Shown here: positions 11,143 to 21,265 of the stretch, piece after piece | Numbering within the stretch: the first letter of the stretch is position 1 | Layout of the letters: the number at the start of each line of letters is the position of its first letter | Assembly: GCF_000001735.4 (NCBI RefSeq) | Contig: NC_003071.7 | Location: forward strand, 9,107,151 to 9,171,150 | Direction: 5' to 3' | DNA: 64,000 nt | Source: Arabidopsis thaliana | Lineage: Eukaryota; Streptophyta; Magnoliopsida; Brassicales; Brassicaceae | The notes under the pieces: model-generated | Seen by the model: the letters and a program-made list of their open reading frames with translations, nothing else | Databases searched by the model: none | What the model was told of the DNA's origin: nothing | Made by a program: the position numbers and the translations under genes

Positions 11143-12700
11143 TGCTCACTGGTCAAATCACAATGATGCACAATGAGCTCATTTCATTCATATTTTAAGG
11201 AATGTTGAAAGCTATCAAGAACAGAATAGATCTGAGGAGAGACCAAAAGAGTACTTACTTTCCAACTAACACAACCATAAAGAAATGATAAAGCTCAGAA
11301 ATCTCAACTTACCAAACCAAAAACAAGAAACATGCCTAAAAAATCTCTTAGTAGTGTTCCTTAAAAACAGAGGAAACTTGAACAGTTCAACAAAGCAAGC
11401 TCATAGTACGTATGTCGATTACACTGTATTTAAACACTAGAATTAAGAATTTCTTCAACACACTGCTTAAACAGAAAGAAAAAGAAACCGAAAGAGAGAT
11501 GACTTATTACTTATTAATAGGGAGGGATGTTGTAATTAGAATAACAAAAGAGAGCTTACTTAGAAGGTGATCAACCTTTAAACTGAAGAACAAACAACAA
11601 AAAGACTACCGACTTTTTTTTATCTTTAGTGGTCACCCACTAACTATGCTTGAAAACGAAGTCATGTATCATCAATCTAAAGTTTCTTTAAAGAAAATAT
11701 AAGTAACAAAAGGACCCACAAAACCATACCTTCTCTGTTTAAACGTATCTCTATATTATAATGGCAAAGAAAGAACTGAAAAAGAAAAAGTTATCATCAT
11801 ATTCAAAGTACTTTGATTGTAATCTTACACACGCAAAAGCAGACAGAACAAAAAAAAAAGAGAAAGGAATTTAATATATAGAAGTTGTTGTATACTCATA
11901 AGTCTTTCTCAACAGCGCACTTGAGTTAATCATAATAATGAAACAAAGGAAAAACAAAAGTCTAAGTTAACATAAAAAGAAATCATGACTAATTCAATAT
12001 AATAATAGATTTTGACTTGAATGCAAAATACCCCACATCTTGATAACTAAGAAACTCTAAATCTTCTCTTGTTCATGTACAATGTGTACAATATTTTGTG
12101 TGTTAGATGTTGAATATGAGTGAGAGAGGCTTTATACCTTGTGAGATATGTTGTCTTCTTCCTCAAAGTGATTCTTCAGAAGCTCCTCTAATCTGAAACA
12201 TCCACCACAGATATCAGCATTAAAACACACACAAGACTGATTTTGAAAGTGGAATAGGAAATATAATAAACCCTAGATAGAAATTTCTGAATCTATAAAG
12301 CGCATCCAAATAAAAACGCCAAGTGTTCTCCACTAAAATTTCCAAAAATAGCAATCTCGATCTAAAAAATAGGGAACACTTGACCCAAAATAATTCCTAG
12401 AATCAAGCTGGTCAAAAAAATCAGATAAAGAAACAACACTTCACCCAAATTAAGAAAATCAGAAATCAGAGGAGAAATTTGAGAAATCAAGGTCTCTCTA
12501 TCTAATCTATGAAACAGTGGAATCGGAAGCTCAAAGAAGAACCCAGGATCTCTATCACACATTACACATAGTGCGAAAAATCCGGAGAGAAAGAGAGAGA
12601 ATCACAGTACATTACCTTCTTCGTCTTCGTCTAGTTACTCCATCATCATGCTGCTGCTTCGTCGTCGTCGTCGTCTATATCTGGAAATTGGCCAATGGCT
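11143..12700 (-). other. Intron-rich 5' leader of the KIN-7 gene
   Basis: The motor gene's ATG is preceded by a short leader piece with its acceptor at 11149-11150. A 55-nt non-coding exon fits at 12192-12138 (acceptor TTTCAG, donor AAG/GTATAA) and contains no ATG. A first leader exon ends at 12616 with donor AAG/GTAATG, and transcription probably starts near 12700. That places introns of about 989 and 423 nt in the 5' UTR, a layout often tied to intron-mediated enhancement. The exon boundaries are inferred from splice motifs only. Confidence 0.5.
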
Positions 12701-14802
12701 CTCTCAGTGTGAAGGAGGAGGGACCAATGGGCATTGATTTGGTCCCGCAAATCTCGTAGCGAAGCGCCTCTTCTCTCTCTCTCTCCTTTGTATTTGTTGA
12801 ACCGAGAGAATGCGGTGGAAGGAAGATACCTTTTGAAATACCTAAATTACCCCTGGGAACGTTGTCGGGTATCTGAGAAAGCCCTGCCACGTTGGCTTTT
12901 CGGTTTTTTAAATTTATTGCGATAATTCTTCTCAGTTACGCCTTTGACACGTGGCAAGAGGACCGCTCCTTTATAGCCGTTGAAAGGTACGGAGCCCAAG
13001 TGTTTCTAAACTCTCTCATCCATCCAGAGGCTCTCGAATAAATTAAAATAAAAATAACATTTTATTTTACAACTTCAGCTTTATTTTACAACCTTTTTTG
13101 CTCATGCACTGACATAGCATTTTACCAAACAAACGTGAAATTAGTTAAATAGCGAAATTCACGGATCACTTTTTTAGTTTTGTCGGTCCACTTATTATAG
13201 AAACTAGAAAGTATATAATAAAATAAACAAGGAAGAAAAAATGAAGTCAAAAGTCATTAACCATGATTCTATAACCTCTCATTTTTTTCCCACAAGTCAT
13301 AAACCCTAATCAACTGTAATTAATGCTCCATGTGCTAAATAGTAACATAACTAACATTCCTATTTTATCAGCAAGCCCAATTTACATATTAATAACACAT
13401 TTTTACAATTAGCCTCTTGAAAACAATGTACAAAAAGTAAATTGGTAACATGTCTACATAAAAATTTAGTCCTTAGATTCAATGTTTTTTTTACCTAAAC
13501 CGTTAAATTTAGATCCAATGTATAATTGGTAACATTTACGTAAACTTTGACCTGAAATCTCATGGTCTAAGTTGGTAAGTGAGAACAAAAAAGTGACTAA
13601 TTTGCTGGTAAAAAAAAAAAAAAACTGTCATCCTCGTGCAGTCATGCCCATAGTTTTTGGATATCACAAAAGCCTGACACGAATACTATCGAAGAAAAGA
13701 AAAAATTACGCTTAAATCTTCAATGGCCTCACACATAAAGCCCATTATACTAATACTTGCTCAGTACTCATTGATTTGTTTTATGGGCTTAAAATTTTGT
13801 ATTCTTGAAATTTTGTACACGAGTATGAATCAGACCAACTTCTGTTATATACTTATATAGTTTCAATTTTAAGAATATAGTTTCTACTAAGTACTAACAA
13901 AGTAACAATGTTTTAGAAAACCTAACTCTAAAAAATATTGTTTGGCTGACCAAATTGCTAGCATTTAGTGGTATTTATTGATGAAAACAATATTGCAAAA
14001 TTAGGAGGAAAACGATATAGATATGTGGTTGCTTATACTTTTTACATAGAAACAAAGAAAAAAAACTGATAAGAAGAGAGCCAAAACTAATAAATGCAAA
14101 TGGTCAATCAAGGTCTAAAAAAATCTATTGAACCCTCTATAAATATCTAAAGATCATTGATTGGACCGACGCAGAAACATTTTCAGAATACTGGAATTGA
14201 GATTTTTGTCCAAAATTGAATATTTGGGACATAGTAGGAAAGAAAAAAAAACGAAAACAAACCTACTAGGAAACGATAATTACTTCTTGACCACCAGTTT
14301 CAGTGGCTGTTGATAGTTTTGACCCTACCATTTCTGTTTTCCATTCTCGTGTGGCTCTTATATTTCCTTGTTGTTGTATTTTGTCACTATTATTACTAAA
14401 ACTAGCCTATCGTAAAAGACACCATTTCTGTTACACCAATGATAAATAACGTGGAATTGATTACAAATTACCAAAAATACAAACATTTCCGTGGACGAGA
14501 TTAGACGAACTCGAACATTCTACAAACTTTGACAAAAGGAAGGAAACATCACTTACAAAGTCATTTGTCTAATATAGTTTCTACTTTACCATTGGGTCCC
14601 TAGACTCTGAACCTAAGTTCGATTCCAATATATAGATATGACTTTTCAGTTATGTAACAACATGCATTTGAATCAAATATCAGGCTTTCTCTTTGGATTT
14701 TCTTCTGAATCAACGAGTACCATTTGGTAACCTTGCCTATACGGCTATACATGTAATAATCGTACATGCATGGTAAGTTTATGTAAAAATGAATACAATT
14801 TC
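12701..14802. other. Gene-free AT-rich intergenic block
   Basis: No frame of useful length, no RNA gene and no clear repeat family. An ACACGTGGC G-box/ABRE-like motif lies at about 12948, upstream of the kinesin leader. The remainder is A/T-rich spacer up to the Copia target site. Confidence 0.55.
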
Positions 14803-14807
14803 TTTAC

Positions 14808-15329
14808 TGTGGAAGTATTGCCTAAAGTGTCATAAAGACTCTAATCCAAAGAGAAGGTCTCAGCTTGTGAAAGAAACGAAGTCACGAGAGGCGCACGTGC
14901 TTTGTCATACAGCTCATCAAAGCTAGAGACGTAATTAACCTCTTGCCAATGGTTCAACCATTTTGTCTCTTTGTCTCTGCATTTGAAACAGAGTACGGAA
15001 GAAGAGAGAGGAGCGTGGCGGTGAGTAGAGTTGTATAAAGGAGAAGATAAGTGAGACATTAGGGTTAAGAGAGTAAGTGCAAGAGAGGCAGCTGAAAGTT
15101 TATTCAGTCTTGTTTCTAAGGGTTTGTGTAACCAAGGCTTTCTAGTGGATTTCCGGGTAATCTCGGTCCAGACGTAGCGTTCATCACTGAACGTGAACTG
15201 GGTTAACATTTGCTTGTGTCTGTTTTACTTTCTTTGTCTAAACACACGAGTGATCGAACAAAGAGAGATTTAGTGAGAGCTTCCGCATAAAACAGTTAAA
15301 GATTCAAGCTTTTTTTTTTTACATCAACA
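14808..15329 (+). repeat. 5' LTR of the Copia element
   Basis: 522 bp, TG...CA termini, ending in an 11-T run and ACATCAACA. It is identical to the right LTR except near 14922, where CATCAAAGC replaces CATCAAGGC. It should carry the element's promoter. The 122-codon open frame on its minus strand is present in both LTRs and is probably incidental. Confidence 0.95.
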
Positions 15330-15332
15330 AAT

Positions 15333-15345
15333 TGGTATCAGAGCC
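15333..15345 (+). other. Primer-binding site (tRNA-iMet type)
   Basis: TGGTATCAGAGCC starts three bases after the 5' LTR. It is the usual Copia primer site matching the 3' end of initiator methionine tRNA. Confidence 0.85.
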
Positions 15346-15471
15346 AGGTTGAGTTTAAAGGTTGAAGAAAGGTTTGAACTTTATAAAGTTTGAAGCTTTG
15401 GTGATAAAGCAGGTTCAGACTTCATAAAGGTTGAAGCTTTGGTGTTAAAGCTTTGAACTTTCTTACTAATC

Positions 15472-17112
15472 ATGACTTCTGGGCATTCGGAGGTGGAAAA
15501 GTTGGATGGAGAAGGAGATTACGTCCTTTGGAAAGAAAAGTTGCTTGCTCACATAGAGTTGCTGGGTTTGTTAGAAGGGCTCGAAGAAGACGAAGCCATT
15601 GAGGAAGAAGAGTCAACAGCTGAAACTGATTCTTTGCTAACAAAAACAGAAGACAAAGTCCTAAAGGAGAAGAGAGGAAAAGCTAGATCTACAGTCATAC
15701 TGAGTCTAGGAAATCACGTTCTAAGGAAGGTCATAAAGGAGAAGACTGCTGCAGGTATGATCAGAGTGTTAGACAAGCTGTTCATGGCTAAATCTTTACC
15801 AAATAGGATTTATTTAAAGCAAAGGCTTTATGGGTATAAGATGTCTGATAGCATGACTATTGAAGAGAACGTGAATGATTTCTTTAAGTTGATTTCTGAT
15901 CTGGAGAATGTTAAAGTTTCTGTACCGGACGAAGACCAAGCCATTGTTCTGCTTATGTCATTACCTAAGCAGTTTGATCAGCTCAAAGATACTTTGAAGT
16001 ACGGCAAAACCACTCTTGCTCTTGATGAGATCACAGGAGCAATCAGATCTAAGGTATTAGAGCTTGGAGCCAGTGGAAAAATGCTCAAGAACAGCTCTGA
16101 CGCTCTGTTTGTTCAAGACAGAGGAAGATCTGAGAAACGAGACAAGAGTAGTGAAAGAAACAAGAGTCAAAGCAGATCAAAGTCAAGGGAAAAGAAGGTG
16201 TGTTGGGTTTGTGGCAAGGAAGGACATTTTAAGAAACAATGTTATGTCTGGAAAGAAAAGAACAAGAAAGGAAACAACTCAGAGAAGGGAGAATCCTCTA
16301 ATGTCATAGGACAAGCTGCAGATGCTGCTGCTTTAGCAGTAAGAGAAGAGTCGAATGCAGACAATCAAGAAGTTGACAACGAGTGGATAATGGACACAGG
16401 GTGCTCATTTCATATGACACCAAGAAGGGACTGGTTTGTTGAGTTTGATGAGTCACAAACCGGAAGAGTGAAGATGGCAAATCAAACATATTCTGAGATC
16501 AAAGGCATTGGAAGCATAAGGATTCAGAATGATGATAATACAACCGTTCTTCTCAAGAATGTGAGATATGTCCCAAGTATGTCCAAGAACTTGATCTCGA
16601 TGGGAACATTAGAAGATCAAGGTTGCTGGTTCCAGTCTAAGGCTGGGACATTAAAGGTTGTCAAAGGCTGCATGACACTACTTAAAGGAAAGAAAGTTGG
16701 TACTTTGTACCTCTTGCAAGGAGTTGTTGTAACAGGAAATGCAAACGCAGTTACAAGCTCAAAAGATGAATCAAAGATATGGCACAGCAGATTATGCCAT
16801 ATGAGTCAGAGAAATATTGATGTGTTGATCAAGAAAGGATGCCTTCAAGCTGAAAAGATAAATGGTCTCGAGTTTTGTGAAGACTGTGTGTACGGGAAAA
16901 CACATAGAGTTGGTTTTGGGTCTGCAAAACATGTCACAAGAGAGAAACTTGAGTACATTCACTCGGATCTTTGGGGAGCGCCATCAGTACCAAACTCACT
17001 AGGTAATTGTCAGTACTTTATCACGTTTATTGATGACCTTACAAGAAAAGTATGGATTTATTTTCTGAAGAAGAAAGAACATTTCTTCTCTTGTATGTTG
17101 ATGATATGTTGA
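15472..17112 (+). pseudogene. Copia gag-protease-integrase(N), truncated
   Basis: 546 codons, ATG at 15472. Gag lies in residues 1-240 (GEGDYVLWKEKL near the start, and EENVNDFFKLISDLENV). The zinc knuckle CWVCGKEGHFKKQC is at 244-257. The aspartic protease motif DTGCSFH has its Asp at about 308. The pre-integrase HHCC finger follows (HSRLCHMSQ ... CEDCVYGK), then the first integrase catalytic Asp in YIHSDLWG and FIDDLTRK. The reading frame leaves the integrase after YFLKKKE and meets a TGA at 17110-17112, because a deletion has joined it out of frame to the reverse-transcriptase end. The remaining catalytic residues of integrase are gone. Confidence 0.9.
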
Positions 17113-18062
17113 TCATATCAAAGAACAAGGAAACAGTCAAGGAATTAAAGGAAAGACTGAGTTCAGAGTTTGAAATGAAGGATTTGGGGCCTGCAAGGAA
17201 AATTCTGGGAATGGAGATAACAAGAAACCGAGAAGAAAATATTTTGGAGTTATCTCAGAGAAGTTATCTGCAAAAGGTGTTAAAGACATTCAGAATGGAT
17301 GAATGCAAGCCTGTTAAAACACCATTGGCACCACATATGAAGTTTGTAGCAGCAACAGAGACTGAAGCAGAGGAGCAAGCTGATCAAATGAAGTCTATAC
17401 CTTATGCAAATGCAGTGGGAAGCATAATGTATTCTATGATCGGGTCAAGGCCTGACCTTGCTCATCCTGTTGGAGTCATAAGTAGGTTTATGAGTAAACC
17501 ATTGATGAATCATTGGCTAGGTGTGAAATGGGTTCTCCGTTACATTAAGGGGTCTATTGATTCAAGGCTGCAGTACAAGAGAGAAGGTGATTTTGTGGTG
17601 ACAGGGTACTGTGATTCAGATCACTCTGGAGATCGTGATCGAAGTAGATCGACCACAGGGTACACATTCACTGTAGGAGGGAACATAGTAAGCTGGAGGT
17701 CATGCTTGCAGCCAGTTGTTGCACTGTCATCAACAGAGGCTGAGTATATAGCCTTAACAGAGGCTGCAAAAGAAGCATATTGGCTAAAAGACTTGATGAA
17801 TGAGCTGGGATTTAAACAAGGAGCGGTAGATATCCATTGTGATTCTCAGAGTGCTATAGCTTTAGCAAAGAATGCAGTTCATCATGAAAGGACAAAGCAT
17901 ATCCAGAGAAGGTTTCATTACATCAGAGATGCAATCACTGATGGAGAAGTGAAAGTGCTGAAAATATCCACAGTTCATAATCCATCGGATATTTTCACAA
18001 AGGTGGTACCGGTTAACAAGTTCCTGAGCGCGTTGAAGAAGCTCAGGGTTACAAGTGCCTGA
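17052..18062 (+). pseudogene. Copia reverse transcriptase (C-part) and RNase H
   Basis: The open frame overlaps the previous one by 61 nt in another phase. Genuine pol sequence begins around 17085 with LLLYVDDML, the reverse-transcriptase active-site box (YVDD codons 17094-17105). The palm, fingers and earlier motifs are missing. It continues with the connection region (GSIMYSMIGSRPDLAHPVG) and an intact Copia RNase H with YCDSDHSGD, STEAEY and HCDSQSA, then a stop at 18060-18062, 84 bp before the right LTR. The ATG at 17052 is fortuitous; before the deletion this was one polyprotein with the upstream frame. Confidence 0.9.
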
Positions 18063-18146
18063 TAAGGGATCATGGTCCGAGATGGAAATCAAGTTACACT
18101 AGAAGGGAAGCAAAGGAAAGGTTGACACTAAGGCAAGGTGAAGTTT

Positions 18147-18668
18147 TGTGGAAGTATTGCCTAAAGTGTCATAAAGACTCTAATCCAAAGAGAAGGTCTC
18201 AGCTTGTGAAAGAAACGAAGTCACGAGAGGCGCACGTGCTTTGTCATACAGCTCATCAAGGCTAGAGACGTAATTAACCTCTTGCCAATGGTTCAACCAT
18301 TTTGTCTCTTTGTCTCTGCATTTGAAACAGAGTACGGAAGAAGAGAGAGGAGCGTGGCGGTGAGTAGAGTTGTATAAAGGAGAAGATAAGTGAGACATTA
18401 GGGTTAAGAGAGTAAGTGCAAGAGAGGCAGCTGAAAGTTTATTCAGTCTTGTTTCTAAGGGTTTGTGTAACCAAGGCTTTCTAGTGGATTTCCGGGTAAT
18501 CTCGGTCCAGACGTAGCGTTCATCACTGAACGTGAACTGGGTTAACATTTGCTTGTGTCTGTTTTACTTTCTTTGTCTAAACACACGAGTGATCGAACAA
18601 AGAGAGATTTAGTGAGAGCTTCCGCATAAAACAGTTAAAGATTCAAGCTTTTTTTTTTTACATCAACA
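18147..18668 (+). repeat. 3' LTR of the Copia element
   Basis: 522 bp, matching the 5' LTR except at one position (near 18261). Its end lies 683 bp upstream of the BBX18 start codon, on the same strand. Confidence 0.95.
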
Positions 18669-19144
18669 TTTACTAATAAAAATGTATAGTTGAATTTTCA
18701 ATATTATATGCTCCAATTGATACTTCAGAATGTGTTAAGATTTTCAGCTTAGCAAAAGTACACAAAAACTATAGTAGAATAGTTCAAAAAAAATTACAAT
18801 AACAATTAATGATAAATTTTGAGACCATTTTTGACACTGCAATTTCCTTTTAAAATAATTAATAACAAATTAACAATCAAAATGGTGTATACACTCACCT
18901 ACCATTCAAACCCATAATTTCATATAGAACATATTCCTAAAAATGTGAAAAAATTTTAAAAGATTAAAAAATATTTGACAAAGAGTCAAATACAAAAAAA
19001 AAAAAAAAAAATCCTATCTATGTTTAATTTTGGCCATCAGAAGGGAAATCAAATAAAGGGGAGATAGAGCGAGTATACATATACAAGCTACTCGCAGCGT
19101 CTGCAAATTCATCTATCCATCATATTTCTCTGCTGCTCTCTGCT

Positions 19145-19161
19145 TTCTTCTTCTTCTTCTT

Positions 19162-19191
<30 letters not shown>
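19145..19191 (+). repeat. (TTC)n microsatellite
   Basis: Nearly 16 uninterrupted TTC units, about 160 bp before the BBX18 ATG. Likely variable in length between accessions. Confidence 0.9.
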
Positions 19192-19192
<1 letters not shown>

Positions 19193-19309
19193 GTTTGATT
19201 CAAAAAATCTCCTTCCTCTTCTTACTTTATCTCGTATTATCCATTAATCCTAAACCCTTTAGTCTCTCCATCTTCCGCTTCAACAATCAGAATTTGGGTT
19301 TGGCGAAAG

Positions 19310-19342
19310 ATGCTAACTTTGAAAGTGAGACTAATCGTTTGA
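19310..19342 (+). promoter_or_regulatory. uORF MLTLKVRLIV before BBX18
   Basis: ATG CTA ACT ... GTT TGA encodes ten residues and stops 9 nt before the main ATG. It is in the leader if transcription starts upstream of 19310, which the pyrimidine-rich tract and distance make likely. A uORF that close would be expected to reduce main-frame initiation. The effect is inferred. Confidence 0.5.
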
Positions 19343-19351
19343 GTAAAAAAC

Positions 19352-20502
19352 ATGCGAATTTTGTGTGATGCTTGTGAGAGCGCCGCCGCTATCGTCTTTT
19401 GCGCCGCCGACGAAGCTGCCCTCTGTTGCTCCTGCGACGAAAAAGTAACCACCTTTACCTGAAAAAAATCTCATTTTTCTTAAAGTAACACTTTTATCTC
19501 AACAAATGCAAAAATTTGGAATTTTTGAGACAATATCTAGTTGAAGTGCTAAATTTATAGATTTTGAGGTTATTATAACTCGAACATGGCCAAAGTAGTA
19601 CCAAAAGTTGTGTTTTGATTGTTAAAGAAACATTCTAGTGATTTTAGCTTGTCATAATTTGAACTTTGCATATAGCAGTTCTCTGGTGATACACTTTATT
19701 TACAGTTACAGTCACTCTATTGAAGCTGGAAGAGCTATGAGACTTTTTGTTATCTGCAATGGCTTTGATTGAGGACGTGGTTAGATATAAGTTATAAGAA
19801 AGAAACATTTTTGTTTGTGTGTTTAGGTTCATAAGTGCAACAAGCTGGCTAGTCGGCATCTTCGTGTAGGCTTAGCTGATCCGAGTAATGCACCAAGCTG
19901 TGACATATGCGAAAATGCACCCGGTATTGATATGATTCCTCTTTCTTTAGTGTATAAGAGGAAGCGGAAGTTTCAGTTTTTGACATGTTTGTTTTGTTGT
20001 TGATCGATGAACAGCATTCTTTTACTGTGAGATAGATGGTAGTTCCCTTTGTCTACAATGTGATATGGTGGTACATGTTGGTGGGAAGAGAACACATAGG
20101 CGGTTTCTATTACTGAGACAGAGAATTGAGGTTTGACTTTTGAAAATGCAAGGATCTTGAAGCATTCTTGATTTGTGGTATTGACTGTTCTTTACAATGT
20201 TGTGTTCTTGTAGTTTCCAGGCGATAAGCCTAATCATGCTGACCAACTGGGACTACGGTGTCAAAAGGCTTCCTCTGGTCGTGGTCAAGAATCAAATGGG
20301 AATGGTGATCATGATCATAATATGATCGATCTTAACTCCAATCCTCAAAGAGTACACGAGCCTGGATCACATAACCAAGTACGTGTATCTTATCTAGATG
20401 AACATAATCAATCTTGCCTCAGTGTCTCTAAAGCTGTTTTGTTTGTGTTTCAAGGAGGAGGGTATTGATGTAAATAACGCAAACAATCACGAGCATGAAT
20501 AG
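19352..20502 (+). CDS. BBX18: B-box zinc-finger protein BBX18 (double B-box)
   Basis: Nuclear regulator with two tandem B-boxes and no CCT domain. Five exons: 19352-19444, 19827-19923, 20015-20130, 20214-20378, 20455-20502; 172 aa. B-box 1 ligands are C5, C8, C17, D20, C25, C28, H33, H42; B-box 2 ligands are C56, C59, C68, D71, C76, C79, H84, H91, so both fingers look complete. The remaining 75 residues are polar (GNGDHDHN) and end HEHE. From literature as I recall it, BBX18/DBB1a antagonises photomorphogenesis and thermotolerance and works with COP1 and ELF3. Length and order match At2g21320. A Copia LTR lies 683 bp upstream, and a 10-residue uORF immediately precedes the start. Confidence 0.95.
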
Positions 20503-21265
20503 TGATCGCAGATACACAAGATCAAGTAAGAACCTATGCAAGAACAGTATCTTTACAGGGAAATGTCTTATTTTGTTTTGAAGAAATTAGCTTAGAGGAA
20601 ACAAATATGTTGTTTTCTGAATTTCTTCTCTTTTCCTTTCTTTTGTGAAATGATCAATTAGTGGATAACGATTCTTCAGAGTTATATCTCAAATATATGA
20701 TTTTCTCTCTTCTCACATTCAGACAAAGCTTTAATAGAAAATAGTAAAATGGTTAGCCATTAAAGGAGATGCCTTCTTGGCTCGGTTTAAGTGATCACCA
20801 TGAGCCATGACTATTATCTTCTTCTTCTCTCTCTGATTAGTTTTGTTAACTCTGAGTTATAAACATGAGTAATTTGAGAGTCATATGATCTTGAACTGCA
20901 ATCTCTCATTACTCAAGTCTCAACATACTGTTTCGATGTTTCTCGCTCCATTTTTTTGAACATAAATTGTAATGTCATTTTCCTGCATTAGATGTGATTT
21001 TGAGCTCAGAGAGCATAATGTTACTAGTTTCATAACTTGTAAAGACAGAGTTTTTGAGTGATAACAATGATAGAAACAGACTACTAACTCAATTATTAGT
21101 AGTAACGAGTAGGTACTAAGATATTAACCATGAAGAAACAAAACTAGTCTCACATGATAACACAGAACTGACTTTTATACCTGAAGAAGAGTATAATAAC
21201 TCAAATGACCAGAATCAAGCTCAAGTTTTTGAGTTTTGATCTATGGAACCATTATTACAAATAGC
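20503..21265. other. Convergent 3' flanks of BBX18 and FBA1
   Basis: 763 bp. The proximal part looks like the BBX18 3' UTR, possibly spliced (CAAGTAAGAA at about 20522). The distal part is the FBA1 3' UTR. I see no gene. Confidence 0.5.

Larger units (their letters stand above)
14808..18668 (+). mobile_element. Ty1/Copia LTR retrotransposon, young but pol-deleted
   Basis: The element is 3861 bp and begins TGTGG and ends CAACA. It is flanked by the 5-bp target duplication TTTAC (14803-14807 and 18669-18673). The two 522-bp LTRs differ at one position by my reading. After the left LTR comes a primer-binding site (TGGTATCAGAGCC, 15333-15345) complementary to initiator tRNA-Met. The coding order is gag, zinc knuckle, protease, integrase start, then reverse transcriptase end and RNase H, the Copia order. 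Most of integrase and the front of reverse transcriptase are missing, so the copy cannot move by itself. A purine-rich tract precedes the right LTR. I do not assign a named family. Confidence 0.95.
18674..19351 (+). promoter_or_regulatory. BBX18 upstream region with a long TTC repeat
   Basis: This 678-bp interval between the transposon and BBX18 must hold its native promoter and leader. It is AT-rich at the start. A (TTC)n tract of about 47 nt (19145-19191), probably in the 5' UTR or just upstream, resembles the pyrimidine patches common in plant leaders. A short upstream reading frame follows (listed separately). Confidence 0.5.

Noticed and set aside
14841..15209. 122-codon open frame on the minus strand of both LTRs
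   Set aside because: It is antisense to the element, lacks known motifs, and appears twice only because the LTR is duplicated. One copy differs by a Phe/Leu change at the single LTR mismatch.
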